Assembly (NCBI GenBank): GCA_963793275.1
Contig: CAWBZL010000001.1
Span: forward strand, 62,001 to 126,000
From: Marinirhabdus sp963793275
Lineage (GTDB): Bacteria; Bacteroidota; Bacteroidia; Flavobacteriales; Flavobacteriaceae
Direction: 5' to 3'
Length of the DNA stretch: 64,000 bases
Shown here one piece after another: positions 54,560-63,123 of the stretch. The position numbers were made by a program, and so were the translations under genes. Each line of letters opens with the position of its first letter. The first letter of the stretch is position 1. The notes under the pieces were generated by a model. That model ran no database searches. It was not told where the DNA came from and saw nothing but the letters and a program-made list of their open reading frames with translations.

Positions 54560-54965
54560 TTGAATTTCGGCTCCATAAAATTTGAAGACATTTAGTTCAC
54601 TTTAACTGTCCCATAAGAAGTTCACTTTTGAGACTACTGTCAGGACGGTACCGTCCCAAATCTAGGACAACTACTGGACAAGCATTGGTATCTATAAATA
54701 AAAAATATTAAACATATAAAAACACAAAAGGGCTGGCAGTTTTTTATTGATTTAAAAAAATATTTTGGATTGATAAGTCAACCTTAACATCAAATTTAAA
54801 GTGCTTTTTAAAAACGCTAATGGATTTTTGCAGCTTTCTGACACCAACTATCATCGCGTTATAAAACAAAAATTAAAAGCCTCTAAAATGAATATTTTTT
54901 ACTATTTACGGGGTTTCATAGCAGTTGGTTTATTTTAATTTGATTTGATATTTTCAATCTGCTTC
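54560..54965. other. gene-free region after the integrase with palindrome
   Basis: No supported gene. GTTCACTTT is repeated at 54595 and 54620. GGACGGTACCGTCC at 54643-54656 is a perfect 14-base palindrome in otherwise AT-rich DNA, with no U-run after it. The rest is AT-rich. Confidence 0.5.
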
Positions 54966-55376
54966 TTAAACTTCGCCTTCGTTTTTCAAATCAACACCGC
55001 TTTTTTCTCCAAAATGGTTCTTGACTTCTTTCTTGAACCGTTTCTTTTCTAATAGTAGCGGTTTCTTTTTAGGTTCGTCTACCATAAAAAGTGTTTGCAA
55101 CATTGCCAGAGTAGGTTTTGTCTGCGTTTTTTCGATGTCTTTTACAATGGCAATTAGTGCATTGATTCTTTTCTTAAACAAATTTTCAGCAGCCTTTAAA
55201 TTTGGTGTCAAATCATCTTCTGGAGAAATTCCGTTTTGCTCAAAAAAATCCAACATCAAGAGCAATGTCATAGATTGCGATTTCGAGATCGACCTACAAT
55301 ATTTTTTGAATTTCTTTGTCACGGAGCTTTTAATACTCAGGCTCTCAAATCGCTCTTTTTCATATCCTTTATCCAT
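54966..55376 (-). CDS. BfmA/BtgA family mobilization protein
   Basis: A 136-residue basic protein: MDKGYEKERFESLSIKSSVTKKFKKYCRSISKSQSMTLLLMLDFF is the N-terminal DNA-binding part seen in BfmA/BtgA proteins. A helix (NLFKKRINALIAIVKDIEKTQTKPTLAML) and a lysine-rich end follow. In mobilizable Bacteroides elements these proteins help the relaxase at oriT. Its usual relaxase partner is not adjacent. Two inverted-repeat sites directly before its start suggest self-control. Confidence 0.78.
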   Translation of the reverse strand: MDKGYEKERFESLSIKSSVTKKFKKYCRSISKSQSMTLLLMLDFFEQNGISPEDDLTPNLKAAENLFKKRINALIAIVKDIEKTQTKPTLAMLQTLFMVDEPKKKPLLLEKKRFKKEVKNHFGEKSGVDLKNEGEV

Positions 55377-55432
55377 TTTTTCGTGAAAAATTTGTTGATT
55401 TTACTGGACTAGCGAGGTTTTTCCGTGAAAAA
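55377..55432. promoter_or_regulatory. paired operator-like sites of the mobilization gene
   Basis: TTTTTCGTGAAAAA (55377-55390) touches the start codon, and TTTTTCCGTGAAAAA (55418-55432) lies about 41 bases upstream of it. Both are near-perfect inverted repeats and sit about four helix turns apart, as for a cooperatively bound repressor. Confidence 0.45.
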
Positions 55433-56215
55433 TAAACTGAAACCGCCTAATCGAATTTATTTAAAATACTAAAAATCAGTATTTTAAAAATATATAACAT
55501 CGCATCGCGTGTTACCCTCTTGCTATTCGATTCCTTCATTTCATTTCAGGATCTTCATACTTTTCAACGAATGCTGAAAAGCTTTATTTGGCAATTTTAA
55601 TACAGCTATTTTTTAGCCTTTCAATGAAGTTAAATAATTTTAATCAACTAATAATCATATAATTAAACTAATTCAATTATCCATTTTAGATGGTTTTATT
55701 TGATGTACTTTGATATAACATTTCTTTTAAAACCACCTACTTATTATATCTTGAGCGTTTTCCTTTTCTTTTGATATTGAATTTTATGTGTTGCAAAAAT
55801 TACCAAGTTTAATTGTAGCAAAATGATACAGATTAGCGTTCATTTCAATTTCATTCACTTACTTCCCATAGCGCCATCGCCGTTACCTTTTCGGTAACCC
55901 ACACTAAAATTATGAACGAGTAAGAACTTATAAAAGCGAGCGAGCGAACGGTCATGCAGTTCGTCTCGGGCAAAATTTTAAACTTTGTGGAATAAAAGGT
56001 TGGTGGGATCTTTTTGCAGGGCGAACGCTGTCGCTTTTGCTGCGACTGGGTTCAAGATAGTGTAGTGAACCGCTTTCCACGTAATGCAGCTTTTCGCGAA
56101 ATGCAGAGAAATGGGGTGGAACGGGATTTCAAGTTTTAAAGGGGTATAGTATATACTCTTGTAGCTTGGATAAAGGTAGATTGGGTCAATTTTTACGCTC
56201 ATTCAACTCTCTAAA
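55433..56215. other. gene-poor region of the island
   Basis: About 780 bases with no gene I can support. It is AT-rich on the left; from about 55860 to 56150 the base composition rises in GC and contains palindromic bits such as GTTACC-TTTTC-GGTAAC (55875-55891). A 74-codon frame on the minus strand crosses that part but lacks a start region or domain; it could be the decayed end of a mobilization gene. An origin of transfer would be expected near the BfmA-like gene, but I see no nic motif I can name. Confidence 0.4.
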
Positions 56216-56276
56216 TATGTCGAAGGGATCGACATAATAAAAATATATGTCGAAATATTTTAATTTTATCGACATA
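56216..56276. repeat. four alternating TATGTCGA/TCGACATA motifs
   Basis: TATGTCGA at 56216 and 56246 and its reverse complement TCGACATA at 56229 and 56269, all exact, lie within 61 bases. The array forms two inverted pairs with centres of 5 and 15 bases. It lies between the ZIP gene's end and the gene-poor region, and might be a repressor, partition or transfer site. Confidence 0.7.
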
Positions 56277-56350
56277 TGTAAATTTATCTGTGTTCATTCA
56301 ATTTGAATGTTCATTGCAACTTAATATATTTAACTAATTAACAATGTGAT

Positions 56351-57064
56351 TTATCCTAGCATCTTTAATCCCATCATTCCGACCAAAAAACCAAAACACG
56401 CTCCAAGTGCTGGAATCCAATTCTTTTTCATGCGTGACAAAGGCGCTATATCCTGGAAAATAAGGTAAATAATTCCACCCGAAGAGAAAATCATAAGTGC
56501 TCCAATTGACATAGGCATACCAGACAAAAAGTAATACCCTGCGAGTGCTGACACAACTCCTAAAAAACTCAATAGAAAAAGAATCAGCAAACATTTTCCA
56601 GCAGAATAACTAGATTTTAGATCTAGATATGCATTGAAAGCTTCAGGAAAATTTTGAACACCAATAAAAATGGCCAATAATATGCCTAATTGTGGATCAT
56701 GTAAAAATACAGCACCCATCGCCATAGATTCAGGCACAAAATCTGAAAGCATCCCTAACAATTGCGCCATGGTTCCACCTTTTTTCTCAATATATCTGTC
56801 TATAAAAAAGAACGTACTAGCACCCGCCAGAAAGCATATTACCATGGGTATTAATGAAAGCGACTCCATTCCTTCAGGAATCAGCACTAATGCTACTGCG
56901 GCCAGTAATATACCACCTCCAAACGCTATGGAGCCGTGTATAATTTCTGCCTTTACTAATCCAGCTTTAACATGAATTCGAAAATAGTGAGATAGCAAGC
57001 CTCCAAAAAAAATAGTTGACCCAGAGAGCAAGGAAAATAGCACTATGAGTTGTAGTTCGGTCAT
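56351..57064 (-). CDS. ZIP-family-like metal transporter with altered metal site
   Basis: A 237-residue protein with about eight helices in ZIP layout. LVLIPEGMESL is an early helix. The two helices that normally carry H-N-x-P-E-G show SDFVPESMAMGA (residues 107-118) and VQNFPEAFNAY (136-146), so both His ligands are replaced (by Asp108 and Gln137) while Pro and Glu remain. The metal preference is thus uncertain; Fe or Mn could replace Zn. It closes the stress operon, 90 bases after osmC. Signal for a separate promoter is not clear. Confidence 0.75.
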   Translation of the reverse strand: MTELQLIVLFSLLSGSTIFFGGLLSHYFRIHVKAGLVKAEIIHGSIAFGGGILLAAVALVLIPEGMESLSLIPMVICFLAGASTFFFIDRYIEKKGGTMAQLLGMLSDFVPESMAMGAVFLHDPQLGILLAIFIGVQNFPEAFNAYLDLKSSYSAGKCLLILFLLSFLGVVSALAGYYFLSGMPMSIGALMIFSSGGIIYLIFQDIAPLSRMKKNWIPALGACFGFLVGMMGLKMLG

Positions 57065-57154
57065 ATAAAAAGGTATAGGCTATTGAAGTTTAATAACAAG
57101 GGTAGTATATAGCTATCATTAAATTTCAACCAAGAAAATGATTTGCACCTTTTG

Positions 57155-57622
57155 TCATGTGCTTTCAATTAAAATTGGTTTCACCTCTATTGTTATTTCC
57201 ATTGTAATTTTTGACTTGATGGAGTGGGATATCAAGCAGGCATTTTCAGCCTTTTTTAACACACGCACTGCTTTATCTTTATATGCTTCATTTTGAATAA
57301 CCACCGTAGGTTTCAGTATAATTTCGCTCATCATCAATATACCATCCTTCATTTCCAGCTTTCCCTTTGCCTGGCAACGGAAATTGCTAAATTCAAGTGT
57401 GGAATTTTCTGCTATGGCTAAGAATGTAGTCATCAAACAACCGCTAACGGCAGCTACAAATAGATGTTCGGGTGACCAAATTCCTTCCATCCCTTTCGAA
57501 AATTCTGGCGGTGTGGCCACTTCAATACAAATACCCTTTTTTTCATTCAATTCAGGAGAACACATGACACCTTTACGGTTGTTTTCCCAGTTAATGTCTA
57601 CGTTATAATAGTGTGCTTCCAT
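57155..57622 (-). CDS. OsmC/Ohr family peroxide-reducing protein
   Basis: A 155-residue OsmC-fold protein with both reactive cysteines: Cys62 in AAVSGCLMTTF and Cys129 in ENACLISHSIK, and the conserved PEHL at residues 51-54. Such proteins reduce organic hydroperoxides through the Cys pair using lipoyl or thiol donors. It is 12 bases after the peroxiredoxin gene in the same operon. The length is nearer to the OsmC-like subgroup (YhfA type) than to Ohr. Confidence 0.85.
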   Translation of the reverse strand: MEAHYYNVDINWENNRKGVMCSPELNEKKGICIEVATPPEFSKGMEGIWSPEHLFVAAVSGCLMTTFLAIAENSTLEFSNFRCQAKGKLEMKDGILMMSEIILKPTVVIQNEAYKDKAVRVLKKAENACLISHSIKSKITMEITIEVKPILIEST

Positions 57623-57634
57623 TGTTGGTGTATT

Positions 57635-58360
57635 TTAATTATTTTGTTTTGGTGGATTATTTACTTCCTCTAGTGATAGCTTTTTAGTACAGAAGAACCA
57701 ATCATAACAAGTAACCCCCTCTTCTTTAGTTTCCATCCTATCTTTGGCAACACCACAAGAACCTGCTGGAGGTACAATAACGTCATCCCCAGGTTGCCAA
57801 TCTGCTGGTGTAGCAATATTGAAAGCATCTGCAGTTTGCATTGCAATGAGTGCTCTTTTTAATTCATCGAAATTTCTACCAGTAGAAAGCGGATAGTAAA
57901 TTAACGCACGAACAATTCCTTTGGGATCAATAAAGAATACTGCTCTTACTGCTTTTGTTGAACTCTCACCAGGCTGGATCATACCATATTTTTTGGCAAC
58001 TTCCATAGTAATATCCTCTATTAATGGAAATTTGACTTCCACATTTTTCATCCCATTAAATTCGATCTTTTCCATTATGGTTCGTAACCAAGCAATATGG
58101 CTGTACAAACCATCAATGGACAAACCAACCAACTGGCAGTTTAAAGCAGAAAATTCAGGTTCTCGTTTTGCAAACGTCATAAACTCAGAAGTACACACCG
58201 GTGTAAAGTCGGCTGGATGGCTAAACAGAATAATCCATTTACCTTTATAATCCGTCGGGAAATTAATCTCTCCTTGTGTTGTAACTGCTTTAAATGCCGG
58301 AGCTTTGTCTCCTATTCGTGGCATAGTTATACTTTCATTTTCTTGAAGTTGTTCCATCAT
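57635..58360 (-). CDS. Prx6-type peroxiredoxin
   Basis: A 241-residue AhpC/TSA-family enzyme of the long (Prx6) type. The peroxidatic cysteine is Cys56 in SHPADFTPVCTSE, with the usual Thr and Arg partners (Thr53, Arg139 region). The C-terminal arm has Cys202 (PPAGSCGVAK), Cys218 and Cys224 (TCYDWFFC), as in archaeal and thermophile enzymes where the tail cysteine helps resolution. It lowers H2O2 and organic peroxide. Position between the porin-like and osmC genes makes a peroxide-defence operon. Confidence 0.92.
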   Translation of the reverse strand: MMEQLQENESITMPRIGDKAPAFKAVTTQGEINFPTDYKGKWIILFSHPADFTPVCTSEFMTFAKREPEFSALNCQLVGLSIDGLYSHIAWLRTIMEKIEFNGMKNVEVKFPLIEDITMEVAKKYGMIQPGESSTKAVRAVFFIDPKGIVRALIYYPLSTGRNFDELKRALIAMQTADAFNIATPADWQPGDDVIVPPAGSCGVAKDRMETKEEGVTCYDWFFCTKKLSLEEVNNPPKQNN

Positions 58361-58392
58361 TTCTTTATTTATTTATTGTTCTTTTGAATAGT

Positions 58393-59673
58393 TTAAAAGC
58401 TTATTGCTGCTTCCAGATTAAAACCATCAAATTCTGCTCCTGCAAATCTTCCGGTCCACGCGTTTCCTTTATATTGTTGGTTCACATATTCTACTTTTAC
58501 AATGATATTCTTTGAAAGAAACCAGCCACCACCAACGTTAAACCTGTTAATTTTCAAGTCTTCTGAAGCGCTTTCTACCGTTTTTCCATTTACAGTATTA
58601 TATCTGCCAGCTACATAAAATCTTTCCTGAGCGCCAAAACGATATAACAATTCTGCTGCTAACTGAGTGAATGATCCTTCTTTATCTGCTGCTGGTGCTA
58701 TAATTTCATTACTTCCTGACGCCAATTCGTAAATACCGAAGAATTCCAGTCCTTGAAATTTTATAAAAGGGTTGATTTGTATCGCAGTCAATTTTTTAAA
58801 CCGAGGATTGTATCTGCCTTCAAATGCACCCCCTTCTGTATTTCCATCAGTATCTTCTAGTGTATGCAAGACATTGTAATATCTAGACCCGGTACGATCC
58901 CCTCCATAAAGCCAAGTCCCAGTGCTAGTTCCTTGATTAGAATATATAGACCCGGTTAATCGTACTCTTACATCATCTTGTAATTGTTTATCAAAGCCCA
59001 ACTTTCCATAAAAGGATAGTTTGTTATCAGTTTCATCTGTAACCACCACACTTTGATTGAGCTTACCATTGGTAACTCCAGCAAGGACTAGAAACCCATC
59101 TTTTTGAAGGGTTACTTCCCCAAAAGCTTCTGTAGAAAAGGAATCCATAAGGTAATTTCCTATAAAAGGATTAAAAATAGCTCTTGCATTGTCTGTTCTT
59201 CGAAAGTGAGCATCGCCATAATTAAATTCATCCAGACCAATCCTAATGGTAGTATACTGCATCAATTCTTCCATAAATCCTGTTTTTATGAAATCGAGCT
59301 TATCTATTTGAAGATGTCCGCCCTTCACCCAAGTTTCTTCGTGGTGTTGAGAAGACAGGTAGGCCGTAAGATGCATTCTTACTCCGTCAATTAATTGTAC
59401 GTCCAGATTAAGGTTTGCATTAGGAAGGTTAAAGTCTGAGCCCAGTTCAACGAAATTGTTAGCATCATTGCTTTGGTCTATACTCTGAAACTGCATCGCA
59501 AAGTCGCCTCCTACTCTAACTTTAACGCCTGTATATGGTATTGAATCCTCTTTAGAAGTTTCAAAAACATTAAGACCATTTTGATCATTGGTTCTAAAAT
59601 ATTGTAAGCTTTTTTGCTGTGCCGTTACTCCAATAGTAAGAAAGCAAATCGATAGAATTAGTATATTTTTCAT
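58393..59673 (-). CDS. outer-membrane porin-like barrel
   Basis: A 426-residue protein with a signal peptide (MKNILILSICFLTIGVTAQQ). Beta strands with alternating pattern run through the sequence, and it ends with FNLEAAISF, the terminal aromatic of a barrel. GGDFAMQFQSIDQS and the repeated GRYN/FGIYELASGSNE strands resemble OprP/OprO-like and other phosphate- or anion-selective porins of Bacteroidota. In the operon it may serve solute entry; no substrate can be named. Confidence 0.75.
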   Translation of the reverse strand: MKNILILSICFLTIGVTAQQKSLQYFRTNDQNGLNVFETSKEDSIPYTGVKVRVGGDFAMQFQSIDQSNDANNFVELGSDFNLPNANLNLDVQLIDGVRMHLTAYLSSQHHEETWVKGGHLQIDKLDFIKTGFMEELMQYTTIRIGLDEFNYGDAHFRRTDNARAIFNPFIGNYLMDSFSTEAFGEVTLQKDGFLVLAGVTNGKLNQSVVVTDETDNKLSFYGKLGFDKQLQDDVRVRLTGSIYSNQGTSTGTWLYGGDRTGSRYYNVLHTLEDTDGNTEGGAFEGRYNPRFKKLTAIQINPFIKFQGLEFFGIYELASGSNEIIAPAADKEGSFTQLAAELLYRFGAQERFYVAGRYNTVNGKTVESASEDLKINRFNVGGGWFLSKNIIVKVEYVNQQYKGNAWTGRFAGAEFDGFNLEAAISF

Positions 59674-59713
59674 TATGTATGTATTTTAATAATTAAAAAG
59701 AATAACCTTTACT

Positions 59714-60304
59714 TTATTTTATATATACCACTTCAAAACCCAGGGTTGTCTCATCACCAGTAGTCATAAGTCCCATCATAAATGAAGGTGGTTCCACGTT
59801 ATAGTCTGTCATTCTAAGGCTAATAGAACCCGTGCATGTAATTGTTTTATTTTCATTTACAACTACGTGCATATCCATGTTAATATCTTTGGTAACCCCT
59901 GCTATGGTAAGTTTACCTATAGTTTTAAGGAGGTATCCTACTCCTTCATTCGACAGGGTAGAGGAAGTTAAGTGGTAATTGATCTCTTTATGGGTATCGG
60001 TCTTTAATGCCTTGTAGGCATTTTTATCTAAGCCTTTGCTATCACTTTGTAGATCTTTAACCTTTAAGCTAAGTGTAAGTGAGTTCAATGATATGAGCTC
60101 GCTTTCGCTATTGGCAGCAAAAATGAATTGTCCCGCTCCTTTCGCTTTTGTGGCATCCATTTCCCAATCGTGCAAAGTGGAAGTTCCCGAAAGTTTAATA
60201 TCCACATCGTTTGTATTTTGAATGTTGTACAGTGTTTGTGTATATCCAAAATGGGGAATTCCTATCATGGCAATGATAGCCAGAATCTTTAGTTGTATTT
60301 TCAT
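59714..60304 (-). CDS. YceI family periplasmic lipid-binding protein
   Basis: A 196-residue protein: signal peptide (MKIQLKILAIIAMIGIPHFGYTQ), then the YceI core with SGTSTLHDWEMDATKAKG, LKVKDLQSDSKGLDKNAYKAL and IGKLTIAGVTKDINMDMHV. The lipocalin-like fold binds isoprenoid chains such as those of quinones. It begins two bases after the alcohol dehydrogenase stop, so both are from one mRNA. Confidence 0.88.
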   Translation of the reverse strand: MKIQLKILAIIAMIGIPHFGYTQTLYNIQNTNDVDIKLSGTSTLHDWEMDATKAKGAGQFIFAANSESELISLNSLTLSLKVKDLQSDSKGLDKNAYKALKTDTHKEINYHLTSSTLSNEGVGYLLKTIGKLTIAGVTKDINMDMHVVVNENKTITCTGSISLRMTDYNVEPPSFMMGLMTTGDETTLGFEVVYIK

Positions 60305-60306
60305 GT

Positions 60307-61407
60307 TTAGTTTGTTAAGATTATTTTTAAAGCTTTTTCTTCAGCAGCATTATCAAACACTTCATATGCATGCATAATTTCATCTAACTTAAAGTGGTGG
60401 GTAATTAATTGCTCTGGTTTTATTTTTCCTGAAGTGACAGTTTTCAGAAGCATAGGGGTAGTATTGGTATTTACTAATCCCATCGTTATGGTAATATTTT
60501 TAATCCATAGATCCTGAATTTTTAGGGCTACACTTTTTCCGTGAACCCCAATGTTTGCTACGTGACCACCAGGACGAACTATTTGTTGGCAGATATCGAA
60601 AGTAGCAGGAGCGCCTACAGCTTCTATGGCTACATCTACCCCGTCTGCAGTTTCAGCAAGTATCTTTTTAACAGCATCTTCTGATCCTGAATTAATCGTA
60701 GTAGTAGCACCCCATTTTTTTGCCAGTTTCAAACGATTTTCATCCAGATCGATCATATAAATCTTGGCTGGTGAATAGAATTGTGCCGTAAGCAAAGCAG
60801 ACATACCTATGGGACCTGCACCAACAATGGCAATAGTGTCTCCTGGTTTTACACAACCATTAATTACACCTATTTCATGACCCGTAGGCAGGATATCACT
60901 AAGCATTACCAACGCTTCATCGTCTACTCCCTTTGGAGCTTTATACAGACTGTTATCGGCATGTGGAATACGAACATATTCTGCTTGCGTTCCATTAATG
61001 AGGTTGCCTAATATCCAACCTCCGTCTTTACAATGACCATACATTTGCTTTTTGCAATACTCACACGAACCACAAGCTGTAATACAAGAGATGATCACCC
61101 GGTCACCTTTCTTAAAGTTGCCTACGCCTGTCCCTACTTCTTCTATGATTCCAATGCCTTCGTGGCCCAGAGTAGTTCCTGGTTTTACACTTGGCGTTTT
61201 TCCATGTAAGATGCCCAAATCGGTACCGCAAATAGTGGTTTTGACTATTTTTACAAGGGCATCGGTTGGCTTTTCGATACTTGGCATTGGCACCCCTTTA
61301 TACTCTATTTTACCAGGCCCATTATAAACAAGACCTTTTATAGTAGCTTTATTTTCAGTAGCACCATTTGACTGGATTTTTCTAATGGGAACGATTGTCT
61401 TTGACAT
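60307..61407 (-). CDS. zinc-dependent alcohol dehydrogenase
   Basis: About 366 residues of the medium-chain dehydrogenase family, from the ATG giving MSKTIVPIRKIQSNG; 23 more codons are open upstream but lie in the promoter gap. Catalytic zinc: Cys in TTICGTD, and His-Glu in LGHEGIG. Structural zinc: four cysteines in CGSCEYCKKQMYGHC. The NAD loop is VGAGPIGMSALL. The sequence is near to bacterial iditol/butanediol and 'Zn-dependent alcohol dehydrogenase' types; the substrate cannot be fixed. It heads the stress operon, opposite the universal stress gene. Confidence 0.88.
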   Translation of the reverse strand: MSKTIVPIRKIQSNGATENKATIKGLVYNGPGKIEYKGVPMPSIEKPTDALVKIVKTTICGTDLGILHGKTPSVKPGTTLGHEGIGIIEEVGTGVGNFKKGDRVIISCITACGSCEYCKKQMYGHCKDGGWILGNLINGTQAEYVRIPHADNSLYKAPKGVDDEALVMLSDILPTGHEIGVINGCVKPGDTIAIVGAGPIGMSALLTAQFYSPAKIYMIDLDENRLKLAKKWGATTTINSGSEDAVKKILAETADGVDVAIEAVGAPATFDICQQIVRPGGHVANIGVHGKSVALKIQDLWIKNITITMGLVNTNTTPMLLKTVTSGKIKPEQLITHHFKLDEIMHAYEVFDNAAEEKALKIILTN

Positions 61408-61544
61408 CTTTAAATATTTATTAAGATTAAATCTTAGACGAAGGTAGTAGAAGGCATAGCTGCAAAATATGACCAATATCAGTTCTGCTTTATTATTCCC
61501 TATAGAGATGATACCCCTTGTTGTTATCGATATTTTTTCAATGA

Positions 61545-61577
61545 TGTCATTTCATAATCTTATATGACAAAGGTCAT
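61545..61577. promoter_or_regulatory. CRP/FNR-like operator between divergent stress genes
   Basis: ATGAC-AAAG-GTCAT at 61564-61577 has the five-four-five geometry of FNR-type sites; TGTCAT at 61545 adds a further half site facing ATGACA. It lies 50 bases before the universal-stress ATG and about 157 bases before the dehydrogenase ATG, so one regulator could switch both. Confidence 0.45.
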
Positions 61578-61627
61578 TTTTTCAACAATGTAGAATTCCT
61601 ACTTTGTCTGCATAAAATTTCATAAAA

Positions 61628-62461
61628 ATGAAAAACATCCTCTTGCCTACAGACTTTTCAGAAAACTCCCTAAATGCGATTGAGTATGCCATGCACTTTT
61701 TCGAGAATTGGGAATGCAATTTTCACATTCTTAATGTTCAAAAAGTTTCAGAATATATTAGTGCCAATTTAGTTGCTGGATCTAAGACCGATACCATCTA
61801 CGACAGTATCGTTACCGATAATAAAAAGCTAATACATCAACTAGTTAAAAAGCTAAGCAAAGACTACAAGTCGCAAGCATACACTTTTAATGGACTGTTT
61901 GATTATGATGATTTTGTGTTTGCCGTAAACCAGGCCGTTAAATTTCATGCTATTGATCTTATCATTATGGGTAGCAACGGAGCAACAAGCGCCATAGAGG
62001 TTATCTTTGGAAGCAATACATTGCAATTGATTCGCAAAATAGAATGCCCCATACTCACTGTTCCTGAAGACTATACCTATAAGAGTATTAATCGTGTGCT
62101 ATTTTCAACACAACGTTGTGAGGATTTCTCATTTAGGGGAATTGAAGTCTTTAAAGAAATGCTGAACATACATCAATGTGAACTCAATGTTTTAGAACTG
62201 GACGATGATGCCATCATTAAGGAAAGAAGAGAAGATAATGACTGTTTACAAGCGCTATTTCCAGAACATGCGTACACCTACTTTTACCTCAACAAACTCT
62301 CTGGAGTACACGCAGTAAATGCTGTGACGCAGGTATTAAAAATAGATCTTCATGCCACATTCATCGCGAAAGAATCATTTTTAGAACGCATGGTTTTTGG
62401 TTCGGAAACTACACAATTGGCATATAGAACCCTGATTCCATTATTATTTTTACACAAATAG
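61628..62461 (+). CDS. universal stress protein, two UspA domains
   Basis: A 277-residue tandem UspA. Domain 1 (1-150) starts MKNILLPTDFSENSLNAIEYA and has the ATP loop IIMGSNGATSAIEVIFGSNT (G-x2-G-x9-G pattern, close to canonical). Domain 2 (150-277) starts RVLFSTQRCEDFS and keeps only parts of the loop (FGSETTQLAYR), so it probably does not bind ATP. Two-domain Usp proteins respond to redox and starvation in Bacteroidota. Divergent from the dehydrogenase operon and convergent with the lipoprotein, five bases apart. Confidence 0.9.
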   Translation: MKNILLPTDFSENSLNAIEYAMHFFENWECNFHILNVQKVSEYISANLVAGSKTDTIYDSIVTDNKKLIHQLVKKLSKDYKSQAYTFNGLFDYDDFVFAVNQAVKFHAIDLIIMGSNGATSAIEVIFGSNTLQLIRKIECPILTVPEDYTYKSINRVLFSTQRCEDFSFRGIEVFKEMLNIHQCELNVLELDDDAIIKERREDNDCLQALFPEHAYTYFYLNKLSGVHAVNAVTQVLKIDLHATFIAKESFLERMVFGSETTQLAYRTLIPLLFLHK

Positions 62462-62466
62462 TTTGT

Positions 62467-63108
62467 TTACTCTAGCAATAACAGCGAATTTTCTTTAAAG
62501 GTATTAAAGAGAATATTGATGTAACTATTGATATTCCGGTTTATCTTGTCTGCATCTACCACTTCAATCTCACCTCGCCATAACAAGTCTCGTTCTTTTC
62601 CTGGACAAATACAGTACAACGAGGTTTCAGTTGTGTACACTTGATAACGCTCTTGTTTTTCCTTGAAATAAAGATGTTGGTTGCCATAATAATAATCCTC
62701 AAAGCTTTGGTAATTTTTTGCAAAATTACGGTAGGAATCAACCACTGTTTCCCTGCTTTCCTTACCCGTAATTTTTGTGAATAGAATAGCGTCAAAACCT
62801 GCTTCCAGCAGCCTATTCTCAATTTCATTAAGTTGCTGTAATGATTGTGTATTGTTGGTGAAAGATTGTTCAAAAAAATCGATGCTTTTTACGGCAATAA
62901 TATCTTCCTTTTCTAGTGATTCAACCATTTCCTTTTCATACGTTCTTCTCAAATCTTTATCTGCCGAAATTCCCACTATAAGTACCTTATTAGCCTGAAA
63001 ATTATCGGTGTCAGGATTTTTGTATTGTTGGGTGAGTTTTGTAGCACCGCATCCAAACAGCAGGAAGGAAAAGATTGAAATAATACCAAACGTGATATAG
63101 TTTTTCAT
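62467..63108 (-). CDS. lipoprotein of unknown function
   Basis: A 213-residue lipoprotein, lipobox LLFGCGATKL near Cys20. Next, VLIVGISADKDLRRTYEKEMVESLEKEDIIAVKSIDFF suggests a Rossmann-like or GNA1870-type alpha/beta start, with GFDAILFTKITGKES after it; this is reminiscent of outer-membrane lipoproteins with a DUF4136-like layout, but I am not sure. The end is helical (NINSYINILFNTFKENSLLLL). It probably follows the two small genes to the right in one transcript. Confidence 0.7.
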   Translation of the reverse strand: MKNYITFGIISIFSFLLFGCGATKLTQQYKNPDTDNFQANKVLIVGISADKDLRRTYEKEMVESLEKEDIIAVKSIDFFEQSFTNNTQSLQQLNEIENRLLEAGFDAILFTKITGKESRETVVDSYRNFAKNYQSFEDYYYGNQHLYFKEKQERYQVYTTETSLYCICPGKERDLLWRGEIEVVDADKINRNINSYINILFNTFKENSLLLLE

Positions 63109-63123
63109 AAGTTCTATTATTAA

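Noticed and set aside
54566..54576. CGGCTCCA after the integrase as a second attachment site.
   Set aside because: Only about eight bases match the ssrA end; the neighbouring T-arm sequence is not repeated.
55978..56202. 74-codon minus-strand frame in the island.
   Set aside because: No recognisable domain, no flanking partner, and it crosses a block with palindromes that looks non-coding. Kept only as part of a finding.
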